Source: an uncultured Clostridia bacterium (lineage in GTDB: Bacteria > Bacillota > Clostridia > Oscillospirales > Acutalibacteraceae). Taken from it: a stretch of DNA of 22,122 nucleotides. Positions 9,175 through 16,246 of this stretch are shown one piece after another; the stretch's first letter is position 1, and each line of letters begins with the position of its first letter. Both the position numbers and the translations under genes were made by a program. The stretch is from positions 1 to 22,122 of the forward strand of contig CAMFYM010000010.1 in NCBI GenBank assembly GCA_946002045.1, written 5' to 3'. The notes under the pieces were generated by a model. It was not told the DNA's origin, did not search any database, and saw nothing but the letters and a program-made list of their open reading frames with translations.

Positions 9175-10644
9175 ATGAACGCAGTAATATATGCTCGTTA
9201 TTCAAGTGATAACCAACGAGAAGAATCAATCGAAGGTCAAATTCGTGAATGCAAAATATTTGCAGAACACAATGGAATGACAATTGTTGGAGAATATATT
9301 GATAGGGCAAAATCAGCAACAACCGACAAACGACCAGAGTTTCAGCGAATGATTGCTGAGAGCAGTAAAAAAGCATTTGAAATAATAATTGTTTGGAAGC
9401 TCGACAGATTTGCTCGTAATCGTTATGATTCAGCCCACTACAAAGCACAGCTTCGAAAGAATGGAGTTAAGGTTATTTCAGCAACTGAATCAATTAGTGA
9501 GGGAGCTGAAGGTGTATTATTAGAATCCGTTCTTGAAGGTATGGCAGAATATTATTCCAAAGAGCTTGGCGAGAAGACCTTGCGTGGTATGACAGAAAAT
9601 GCATTAAAGTGTAAGCATAATGGTGGTTTGTGTCCGTTAGGTTTTACCGTTGATGAAAATCTAAATTATATCATTGACGAGACTTACGCACCTATTGTTC
9701 GTGAAGCATTTAATATGTACGATAATGGAACAACCATTCAACAGATTGCAGCAGATTTTAATGCTCGTGGATTGAGGACTCAACGTGGCAAGAAGATTTC
9801 AATAAATTGCATAACCAATATGCTTCATAATAGAAAATATATTGGCGAATACAAGTTTAAAGACATTGTTGTGCCAGGGGGTATGCCTGCGATAATACCT
9901 GAATCATTATTCTTGCGTGTTCAAGATAGAATGGTTACGAATAAGAAAGCACCGAGTCATTACAAAGCTGATTGCGAATATATACTAACCACAAAATTAT
10001 TCTGTGGTAAGTGTGGAAGACTTATGGCTGGTGAAAGCGGCACAAACAGAACTGGTGTAAAATATCGTTACTATAAATGTGTTGGTGTAAAATACCATTA
10101 TGGATGTGATAAGAAAACCATTAAAAAAGAGCGTATTGAAGATTTCATTATTGATAGGATAATGAGAATAGTTAACGATCCTACTGCAATAGACGAAATA
10201 ATTAAAAATGTTTTAGCTTTTCAAGAGAAAGGGAATAGGGTTTTACCAACACTTGAAGCAGAATTAGCAGATGTTGAAAAGCGAAAAGCCAATTTGCTTA
10301 ACGCAATTGAAATGGGTATCGTAAATGCCACCACAAAGCAAAGGCTGGATGAATTAGAAATGCAGCACAATGAGCTGCTTGTGGAAATTGCGAGAGAGCA
10401 AATGGAAATGAACCTAGTTGATGAGAACAAATTAAGGTTTTATCTAGAACAGTTCAAGGGCATTGATTCTACCAAATTAGTTAATCGCAGAAAGTTAATA
10501 AACACATTTGTCAATGCAATTTATCTATACGATGATAAATTGGATTTGATATTAAACTATCAAGATGGCACAGAAACTATCTCATTGAGTGAAGTTGAAG
10601 CATTTGCCAGTAGTTCCCCCGTAACGAGTGAGGGGGAGCCATGA
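9175..10644 (+). CDS. Large serine recombinase (site-specific integrase/excisionase)
   Basis: 489 residues. The N-terminal resolvase catalytic domain starts YARYSSDNQ, with Ser10 the likely nucleophile, followed by the typical IDRAKSATTDKRPEF and VWKLDRFARNRYDS blocks. A Recombinase domain (about 155-260) includes GGLCPLGF and the NMLHNRKYIGEYK helix. A zinc ribbon has Cys 277, 280, 302 and 311, then a charged coiled-coil stretch (about 345-410) and a short tail. This order is that of transposon- and phage-type large serine integrases. I prefer the ATG at 9175 over the GTG at 9166 because GAGGTGA (9164-9169) then serves as ribosome site. It is expected to integrate or excise the element carrying it, and possibly the neighbouring defence genes. 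Attachment sites are not established. Confidence 0.93.
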   Translation: MNAVIYARYSSDNQREESIEGQIRECKIFAEHNGMTIVGEYIDRAKSATTDKRPEFQRMIAESSKKAFEIIIVWKLDRFARNRYDSAHYKAQLRKNGVKVISATESISEGAEGVLLESVLEGMAEYYSKELGEKTLRGMTENALKCKHNGGLCPLGFTVDENLNYIIDETYAPIVREAFNMYDNGTTIQQIAADFNARGLRTQRGKKISINCITNMLHNRKYIGEYKFKDIVVPGGMPAIIPESLFLRVQDRMVTNKKAPSHYKADCEYILTTKLFCGKCGRLMAGESGTNRTGVKYRYYKCVGVKYHYGCDKKTIKKERIEDFIIDRIMRIVNDPTAIDEIIKNVLAFQEKGNRVLPTLEAELADVEKRKANLLNAIEMGIVNATTKQRLDELEMQHNELLVEIAREQMEMNLVDENKLRFYLEQFKGIDSTKLVNRRKLINTFVNAIYLYDDKLDLILNYQDGTETISLSEVEAFASSSPVTSEGEP

Positions 10645-10673
10645 AAAAAGCACTTCAGAAGAAGTGCTTTTTT
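10644..10673. terminator. Bidirectional-type terminator hairpin after the recombinase
   Basis: A perfect 13-base stem with six A before and six T after it (10644-10656 with 10661-10673; loop agaa). The recombinase stop codon runs into its A tract. The A/T symmetry would let it end transcription from either side. Confidence 0.85.
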
Positions 10674-10676
10674 CAA

Positions 10677-10840
10677 TGAAATAAATCCTTGCGGATTTGT
10701 GAAATATCCTTCGGATATGAAATAGCTGACGCTATGAAATACGCTGCGGCGTATGAAGGATTTATTTTATTTCACATTTTGTCTTACGACAAAATATTTC
10801 ATAATCGTAAGATTATTTCATATTGCATAGCAATATTTCA
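10677..10840. repeat. Symmetric heptamer array with a hairpin in nearly every gap
   Basis: Four copies of TGAAATA (starting at 10677, 10700, 10718, 10735) are followed by four copies of its reverse complement TATTTCA (10768, 10795, 10814, 10834). Nearly each gap is a small perfect palindrome of its own sequence. The stems are 10683-10688/10693-10698, 10704-10709/10713-10718, 10722-10726/10731-10735, 10739-10744/10749-10754, 10776-10783/10788-10795, 10801-10806/10811-10816 and 10820-10826/10830-10836, with loops of 3-4 bases. The outer bases also form a larger inverted repeat (aataaatcc at 10680-10688 with ggatttatt at 10758-10766). No protein fits the region. It lies directly before the four-helix-bundle gene. 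Function is unknown; a structured RNA leader or a DNA cruciform recognised by the neighbour are possible readings. Confidence 0.9.
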
Positions 10841-10872
10841 TTTAATATGTTATACTTTTTATGGTGATTAAA

Positions 10873-11220
10873 ATGAAAGAAAATAAGCTTGTAGATTTAT
10901 CAATGGATTTTGCAGTTAAAATAATGAAAACCTGCGAGCATATTAAAGGGCATTATTCAACTAATAATCAACTAGAGCGTTCCGGAACAAGTATTGGTGC
11001 AAATATCCGTGAAGCTAATTATGCACAAGGTAAAAAAGACTTTGTTTCGAAACTTCAGATAGCTTTGAAAGAATGTTATGAAACTGAATATTGGATTGAA
11101 TTATTTGTCAAAGCTGATGTTTTAGATAGAGATGTTGCTAAAGATTTATACAATCAATGTGGAACAATCAGACGATTACTGATAGCTTCAATAAATACCG
11201 CAAAAGATAATATGAAATAA
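10873..11220 (+). CDS. Four-helix bundle protein, S23/23S rRNA intervening-sequence family
   Basis: 115 residues, mostly amphipathic helix. The family hallmark SGTSIGANIREANYA followed by KKDFVSKLQIALKECYETEYWIEL is clear. I chose the ATG at 10873 because GGTGAT (10863-10868) precedes it. The ATG at 10861 would have no ribosome site and lies right at a possible -10 element (TATACT, 10851-10856). Family knowledge: relatives are encoded inside 23S rRNA intervening sequences of spirochaetes and others, and the fold matches the Avd accessory protein of diversity-generating retroelements. There is no reverse transcriptase or rRNA here. It directly follows the heptamer/hairpin array, and its stop codon lies in another TGAAATA (11213-11219). 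Nucleic-acid binding is plausible but not shown. Confidence 0.9.
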   Translation: MKENKLVDLSMDFAVKIMKTCEHIKGHYSTNNQLERSGTSIGANIREANYAQGKKDFVSKLQIALKECYETEYWIELFVKADVLDRDVAKDLYNQCGTIRRLLIASINTAKDNMK

Positions 11221-11267
11221 CCTGAAAAGCAGTAGTTTGATTTTCGTTACATAATCACATATTGGAT

Positions 11268-11314
11268 AAATCCGAACTTCACGTTTTTAGGCGATGGGTT
11301 CGGATTTTCTTTTT
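11268..11314 (+). terminator. Terminator-like hairpin after the four-helix-bundle gene
   Basis: A ten-base perfect stem (aaatccgaac 11268-11277 with gttcggattt 11298-11307), a 20-base loop, then a T-rich tail interrupted by one C. Confidence 0.7.
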
Positions 11315-11346
11315 GCATCAGTCACCTTTATGCAAGGTAATAAATT

Positions 11347-11378
11347 AGGCAAGAGTTTTTTACGCTCTTGCCTTTTGC
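11347..11378 (+). terminator. Second terminator hairpin upstream of rnf
   Basis: Nine-base perfect stem (aggcaagag 11347-11355 with ctcttgcct 11365-11373) and a T-rich tail. It insulates the rnf operon from upstream transcription. Confidence 0.75.
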
Positions 11379-11511
11379 TGTTTTTTGATTTTGACTAATT
11401 TTCGTCTTAACTGTTTTATCTAAAGCTTAAGCTTTTTGGCAAAAAGGGAGTTGCCTGTTACATTTATACTTAAAACTTCTAACTTTTGCAATAATAAACA
11501 TAATTATCTAA

Positions 11512-11540
11512 TTGATTGTTGACGAATTATGTGTTACAAT
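11512..11540 (+). promoter_or_regulatory. Probable sigma-A promoter of the rnf operon
   Basis: TTGATT (11512-11517), a 17-base spacer and TACAAT (11535-11540), with TG one base ahead of the -10 (extended -10). The leader to rnfC is short, about 35 bases. No operator could be recognised. Confidence 0.65.
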
Positions 11541-11583
11541 GTTCAGTGTATAAATATGTAATAAATTGAGAGGATGTAATTTA

Positions 11584-12906
11584 ATGAAGAAAAAGACTTT
11601 CAAAAAAGGCATCCATCCGTATGACGGAAAAGAGTTGACGATGGAAATTCCTATCAGGTGCATTGATGCCGAGGACATAATGGTGTATCCATTATCACAA
11701 AGCATTGGTGAGCCGTCAAAGGCAGTAGTTGCCGTTGGTGACCGAGTGCTTAAAGGTCAAATGATTGCCCAGGCAAACGGCATTATTTCGGCACCTATCT
11801 TCAGTGCTGTATCAGGCACGGTATCTGCTATTGAAAAAAGAGTTACAGTTGACGGCATTGCCGATGACTGCATTGTTATTGAAAATGACAGGCAGGAAGA
11901 GACTGTTGAGGATTTTGGCAAGGATAGGGATATAGACGATTTATCAAAAGACGACATCGTTAACATTGTTAAGGGTGCAGGAATTGTTGGTTTAGGTGGT
12001 GCAGGCTTCCCCACAGGTGTTAAGATTTCCCCTAAAAACGCAGAGGAGATTGACACACTTATTATTAACTGTGCAGAGTGTGAGCCGTATCTTACTGCCG
12101 ATTACAGACTTATGATTGAAAGGTGCGATGAGATACTGAAGGGTGTTAAAGCAGTATTAAAGGCACTCCCCAATGCAAAGGCAGTTATCGGTATTGAGAG
12201 CAACAAGCCACAGGCTATTGATTTGTTTAACGAAAAAATTGCAGGTGAAGAAAAAATATCTGTTTGCCCACTAAAAACCAAGTACCCACAGGGTGGCGAA
12301 AGGCAGATTATTTATGCTATAACAGGTAGAAAAATCAATTCAAAAATGCTCCCTGCCGATAAAAAATGTATTGTTGTTAACGCAGCCACTTGCTATGCAA
12401 TTTATGAGGCTGTTTACAAAAATATGCCGTTAATTCACAAGGTGGTTACAGTTACAGGTGAGGGTGCAAATTCCCCTTGTAATCTGGACATACCGTTGGG
12501 TATCAGCCACGCTTATCTTGTTGAAAATGCCGGTGGCATTAAAGAGGAAGCTACAAAGATTATTTCAGGTGGACCGATGATGGGCGTTGCAATGACCGGA
12601 TTTGATGCTCCTGTTGTTAAGACATCTGCCGGTGTTCTTGCATTTGTAAATGACGATGTGGCAGCAATGAAGGAAAGTGCTTGCATCCATTGTGGGAAAT
12701 GTGTTTCTGTTTGTCCACAGTTTGTAGTTCCGCAAATGCTTGCAAAGTCAGTTAGAGCACAAAGCTTTGATAAATTTGAGGCTTTAGGTGGTATGGAGTG
12801 TATAGAATGTGGCTGTTGCACATTTGTTTGTCCTGCAAAAATACCACTCACTCAAATGTTCCGATTAGGTAAATCAAAGGTTCGTGAAATGTGGGAAAAG
12901 AATTAG
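11584..12906 (+). CDS. rnfC: RnfC, NADH-binding peripheral subunit of the Rnf complex
   Basis: 440 residues, a normal length for clostridial RnfC. RnfC is the cytoplasmic subunit that carries FMN/NAD(H) sites and passes electrons between NAD(H) and the other Rnf subunits. The NuoF-like glycine-rich motif GLGGAGFPTG is at 136-145. Two C-terminal [4Fe-4S] motifs are seen: CIHCGKCVSVCP (Cys 367, 370, 373, 377) and CIECGCCTFVCP (Cys 406, 409, 412, 416). I chose the ATG at 11584 over the in-frame TTG at 11566 because GAGAGG (11568-11573) is then a usable ribosome site. It is first in the order C-D-G-E-A-B, the order common in Clostridia, and is followed after 17 bases by rnfD. Confidence 0.96.
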   Translation: MKKKTFKKGIHPYDGKELTMEIPIRCIDAEDIMVYPLSQSIGEPSKAVVAVGDRVLKGQMIAQANGIISAPIFSAVSGTVSAIEKRVTVDGIADDCIVIENDRQEETVEDFGKDRDIDDLSKDDIVNIVKGAGIVGLGGAGFPTGVKISPKNAEEIDTLIINCAECEPYLTADYRLMIERCDEILKGVKAVLKALPNAKAVIGIESNKPQAIDLFNEKIAGEEKISVCPLKTKYPQGGERQIIYAITGRKINSKMLPADKKCIVVNAATCYAIYEAVYKNMPLIHKVVTVTGEGANSPCNLDIPLGISHAYLVENAGGIKEEATKIISGGPMMGVAMTGFDAPVVKTSAGVLAFVNDDVAAMKESACIHCGKCVSVCPQFVVPQMLAKSVRAQSFDKFEALGGMECIECGCCTFVCPAKIPLTQMFRLGKSKVREMWEKN

Positions 12907-12923
12907 AAAGGAGAGTGTAAATT

Positions 12924-13874
12924 ATGTATAATGTTTCTATGTCGCCTCATGTTAGAGCACAAAGCACAACAAAATCAATTATGAGAGATGTTGTTATTGC
13001 ACTTCTTCCTATTCTTGCATTTGGCGTGTATCAGTTCGGCTTGTCAGCATTAAAGGTAATTGCAATCAGTGTTGTTAGCTGTGTTGTTTTTGAGCTGTTG
13101 TTTGAGCTTATCAGCAAAAAGCCAATTACTGTTTTTGATTACAGTGCTGTTGTAACAGGTCTTATTTTGGCAATTAACCTTCCGGCAACTGTGCCTTGGT
13201 GGATGCCAATATTAGGTAGTGCATTTGCTATTATTGCAGTTAAAATGCTTTTTGGTGGCTTGGGTCAAAACTTTATGAATCCGGCTCTTGCTGCAAGGTG
13301 CTTCCTTTTAATTTCGTTTACATCAAGGATGAACGATTTTTCCATTGACGGAGTATCAGGTGCAACGCCTCTTGCAATGCTTAAGGCAGGAGAGAGCGTT
13401 GATTTGTTAACACTTTTCCTTGGATTCCACGGTGGATGCATTGGTGAGGTTTCTGCCCTTGCAATACTTGTTGGTGGAATTTACCTTATTATCAAAAAGG
13501 TTATTAGTGTAAGAATACCTCTTACATATATTTTATCAACCGTAGTATTTGTTTTCCTGATTAACCTTGTGGCAGGTAACGAAATTACAGCGCAATACAT
13601 TGTAGGTCAGGTGCTTTCAGGTGGATTGCTTGTTGGTGCGTTCTTTATGGCAACCGATTATGCAACAAGTCCAATTACTGCAAAGGGACAAATTGTTTAC
13701 GGTGTTATTCTCGGTCTTATGACTGCATTGTTTAGAACACTCGGCTCTGCAGCAGAGGGCGTATCTTATGCAATCATTATAGGCAATCTTCTTGTTCCTA
13801 TTATTGAAAAAATTACTATTCCAAAGCCTTTAGGCAGTGAAAGATTAAAGAGCGCAAAGGGGGAGAGTAAATAA
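12924..13874 (+). CDS. rnfD: RnfD, membrane flavoprotein subunit
   Basis: 316 residues with about nine or ten hydrophobic segments; integral membrane subunit likely to take part in ion pumping. The covalent FMN site motif SGAT is at 145-148 (Thr148), inside DGVSGATPLAM, as in other RnfD/NqrB proteins, where ApbE links FMN to the Thr. AAAGGAGAG precedes the ATG. The stop codon overlaps the rnfG start by one base (TAATG), so the two are translationally coupled. No unusual residue was noticed. Confidence 0.96.
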   Translation: MYNVSMSPHVRAQSTTKSIMRDVVIALLPILAFGVYQFGLSALKVIAISVVSCVVFELLFELISKKPITVFDYSAVVTGLILAINLPATVPWWMPILGSAFAIIAVKMLFGGLGQNFMNPALAARCFLLISFTSRMNDFSIDGVSGATPLAMLKAGESVDLLTLFLGFHGGCIGEVSALAILVGGIYLIIKKVISVRIPLTYILSTVVFVFLINLVAGNEITAQYIVGQVLSGGLLVGAFFMATDYATSPITAKGQIVYGVILGLMTALFRTLGSAAEGVSYAIIIGNLLVPIIEKITIPKPLGSERLKSAKGESK

Positions 13875-14959
13875 TGGCTAAGAAAAAATCAAGCATTTTA
13901 AAAAATACCCTTGTGCTTTTTGCAGTTACCTTTATCGCAGTTCTTGCTTTAGCAGTAGTCAATCAGGTAACAAAGGAGCCTATTGCACAGGCTGAAATCA
14001 ATGCCAGAGCAGAGGTTTATAGGGTCGTGTATCCTGACGCACAAGGCTTTGGCGAAATAGAGGATTCACAGTCGCTTATTGACGGTTCGGCAGAAATGCT
14101 AACCGGTGCCGGTCTTGACGGATGCTTTGTTAATGACGCGCTTGCAGTTAAGGACGCATCATCAAATACAGTGGGATATGTTATTGCAGCCACATCTCCA
14201 AGTGGATATGGTGGTAATATTCAGGTAGCATTAGGTATCACAAAGGACGGCGTGATAACAGGCTTTAATGTTGTTGCTAATAGCGAAACAGCAGGTCTTG
14301 GCTCAAAATGTACCGAGCCTGAATTTACATCACAGTTTGCCGGAAAAAGTGCTCAAACACTTGCATATTCAAAAACAGGCGCCTCTGCAGATAACGAAAT
14401 TGACGCAATCAGTGGTGCAACAATTTCTACAAACGCTTGTACCGAGGCAGCTAACGCAGCTATTGCCTTTTATCAGGCAAGCTTTGGTGGAGGTCTTCAA
14501 AAGGTAGAGGAAAAGGACCCTATGGAAAAGGCGTTCCCGGATGTTGCTCTTGATAAAATGACACCGGTTGATGTGATTGCTACATCAAATGATAAATATA
14601 CTATTGATGCTGTAAGTAATGCAGACGGTCAGGGATATATCATTACAGCAACTGCTCATAACGGATACGACGGTGATTTGCAGATTGCTCTTGGTATTGG
14701 CAACGACGGTGTTGTTAAAGGCTTTGCAACGGTTGTTTGTAACGAAACACCCGGTCTTGGCAATCAGTGCGAAACTGATGAGTTTGCAGCACAGTTTGTT
14801 GGCTTAACTGCACAGGAGGTTAAATCTGTACCATCAGGTGCAAAGGTTGAGAACAACGAGATTGATGCAATCGCTGCTGCAACCTGTACAACTAATGCAG
14901 TAACAACTGCTGTTAACGGCGCTATTGATTACTATAACGCAAATTTGAAGGGAGAGTGA
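13874..14959 (+). CDS. rnfG: RnfG with two tandem FMN-binding domains
   Basis: 361 residues, nearly twice the usual ~200 of RnfG. One N-terminal membrane segment (about 10-30) is followed by two extracytoplasmic FMN-binding domains. Domain 1 (about 95-200) contains NSETAGLGSKC and the flavinylation motif SGAT with Thr183. Domain 2 (about 250-355) repeats the pattern (NETPGLGNQC), but the site reads AAAT with Thr337, so Ser and Gly of the motif are lost. By homology the protein shuttles electrons on the outer face between RnfD and the other subunits through covalent FMN. Domain 2 may carry FMN through Thr337, may bind it non-covalently, or may be structural. The start overlaps the rnfD stop. 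The second domain is not a separate gene: the frame is continuous. Confidence 0.94.
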   Translation: MAKKKSSILKNTLVLFAVTFIAVLALAVVNQVTKEPIAQAEINARAEVYRVVYPDAQGFGEIEDSQSLIDGSAEMLTGAGLDGCFVNDALAVKDASSNTVGYVIAATSPSGYGGNIQVALGITKDGVITGFNVVANSETAGLGSKCTEPEFTSQFAGKSAQTLAYSKTGASADNEIDAISGATISTNACTEAANAAIAFYQASFGGGLQKVEEKDPMEKAFPDVALDKMTPVDVIATSNDKYTIDAVSNADGQGYIITATAHNGYDGDLQIALGIGNDGVVKGFATVVCNETPGLGNQCETDEFAAQFVGLTAQEVKSVPSGAKVENNEIDAIAAATCTTNAVTTAVNGAIDYYNANLKGE

Positions 14960-14964
14960 GATAA

Positions 14965-15639
14965 TTGAAGGCTATATTAGAAAGACTTTATAACGGACTT
15001 ATTAAGGAAAATCCTACCTTCGTTCTTATGCTTGGTATGTGTCCCACTCTTGCAGTAACAACTAACGCTAAAAACGGTTTAGGTATGGGCGTTGCCACAA
15101 TGGCAGTGCTTGTAATGTCCAATCTTCTTATTTCACTTTTAAGAAAGATTATTCCCGGTGGAGTAAGAGTTCCTGTTTACATTATTATCATTGCTTCATT
15201 TGTTACTATTGTAGAAATGCTTATGCACGCATATGTAACAGCACTTTATGAGAGTCTTGGAATTTTCATTCCTCTTATTGTAGTTAACTGCATTATCCTC
15301 GGAAGAGCAGAAACATATGCTTCAAAGCATGGCCCTATTCTTTCAATCTTTGACGGAATAGGTATCGGTCTTGGATTTACAGTTGGTCTTACACTTATCG
15401 GTATTGTTAGAGAACTGTTAGGTGCAGGCACAATATTCGGTGTAAAGGTTACTCCTGAAAGCTTTGAGCCTATTTCAATTTTTGTTATGGCACCGGGCGC
15501 ATTCTTTGTGCTTGCAATTCTTTGTGCTATTCAAAATAAGCTTAAGCTTAAGGGGGCAAACCGTCATATGAAGGGCAATGTAGGCTGCAACGGTGATTGT
15601 GCCCATTGCAGTGCAAAGGAAGAGGAGGTTAAGGAATAA
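14965..15639 (+). CDS. rnfE: RnfE, membrane subunit, UUG start, with cysteine-rich tail
   Basis: 224 residues with about six membrane segments. RnfE pairs with RnfA; the conserved cysteines (here Cys26 in MCPTLA and Cys109 in VVNC) hold a membrane [2Fe-2S] cluster in solved Rnf/NQR structures. The start codon is TTG at 14965, served by GGGAGAG (14950-14956) overlapping the end of rnfG; no ATG fits the conserved N-terminus. After the last membrane segment the tail reads GCNGDCAHCSA (Cys 208, 212, 215), then acidic residues. The stop overlaps the rnfA start by one base. UUG may lower its translation slightly, or coupling to rnfG may compensate. Confidence 0.95.
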   Translation: MKAILERLYNGLIKENPTFVLMLGMCPTLAVTTNAKNGLGMGVATMAVLVMSNLLISLLRKIIPGGVRVPVYIIIIASFVTIVEMLMHAYVTALYESLGIFIPLIVVNCIILGRAETYASKHGPILSIFDGIGIGLGFTVGLTLIGIVRELLGAGTIFGVKVTPESFEPISIFVMAPGAFFVLAILCAIQNKLKLKGANRHMKGNVGCNGDCAHCSAKEEEVKE

Positions 15640-16217
15640 TGGATAAAACTTTATTTTTAGTACTTCTTACAACTGCTCTTATCAATAACATTGTACTGAG
15701 TCAGTTTTTGGGAATTTGTCCGTTTTTAGGTGTATCAAAGAATATTAAAACAGCAGCAGGTATGGGTGGCGCAGTAGTATTTGTTATTACCATTGCATCT
15801 GCTGTAACAAGCCTGCTTTATAATTTTGTTCTTGTAAAATTAGATTTAACCTATCTAAAAACCATTGTGTTCATTATGGTAATAGCCTTTCTTGTTCAGC
15901 TTGTTGAGCTGTTCTTGAAGAAGGCGGTGCCTGCTCTTTATAAAAGCTTAGGTGTATATCTTCCGTTGATTACAACAAACTGCGCAGTTCTCGGTACTGC
16001 TCTTACAAATGTTCAGCAATCCAACGATTTTATTACAAGCGTTGTTACAGGAATTGGTACTGCATTTGGCTTTTGTATTGCAATTGTTATTATGGCAGGT
16101 GTCAGAGAAAAGACAGAAAACAATAATTTCCCTGAATCATTCAAGGGAACACCGGCAGTGCTTATGACTGCTTGTTTGATGTCCATTGCCTTTTATGGAT
16201 TTAATGTATTTGCATAA
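15639..16217 (+). CDS. rnfA: RnfA, membrane subunit
   Basis: 192 residues with about six membrane segments and inverted topology relative to RnfE in known structures. Conserved cysteines are Cys27 (GICPFLG) and Cys115 (TTNC), the partner ligands of the RnfA/RnfE [2Fe-2S] cluster. It begins on the last base of the rnfE stop (TAATG). The short 29-base gap to rnfB contains a strong AAAGGAGA ribosome site. Length and sequence are ordinary for the family. Confidence 0.96.
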   Translation: MDKTLFLVLLTTALINNIVLSQFLGICPFLGVSKNIKTAAGMGGAVVFVITIASAVTSLLYNFVLVKLDLTYLKTIVFIMVIAFLVQLVELFLKKAVPALYKSLGVYLPLITTNCAVLGTALTNVQQSNDFITSVVTGIGTAFGFCIAIVIMAGVREKTENNNFPESFKGTPAVLMTACLMSIAFYGFNVFA

Positions 16218-16246
16218 ATGGCGATTATCCTAAAGGAGATGACATT

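Larger units (their letters stand above)
11221..11583. other. Intergenic junction between the accessory island and the rnf operon
   Basis: No coding sequence is supported here. The stretch holds two terminator hairpins (11268-11314 and 11347-11378), a 14-base palindrome (11422-11435, aaagcttaagcttt) of unknown role, and the rnf promoter near 11512-11540. The change from the A/T-richer accessory genes to the core metabolic operon falls here. Confidence 0.7.

Noticed and set aside
10612..10638. C5/G5 inverted repeat at the end of the recombinase gene as an attachment site
   Set aside because: The stem is only five or six bases with an unmatched 11-base loop and no second copy was found; it codes for the recombinase tail.
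10677..10840. CRISPR array
   Set aside because: Repeats are only seven bases, invert halfway, and the spacers are themselves palindromes; no cas gene is nearby.
10689..10871. A 60-residue reading frame across the hairpin array
   Set aside because: It simply reads through the palindromes and heptamers, has no ribosome site or protein-like composition, and overlaps the four-helix-bundle start.
10857..11220. Diversity-generating retroelement with Avd
   Set aside because: The four-helix-bundle protein resembles Avd, but there is no reverse transcriptase or template/variable repeat in the window.
12513..12851. Reverse-strand frame inside rnfC
   Set aside because: Shadow of rnfC codons, with no ribosome site and no protein family resemblance.
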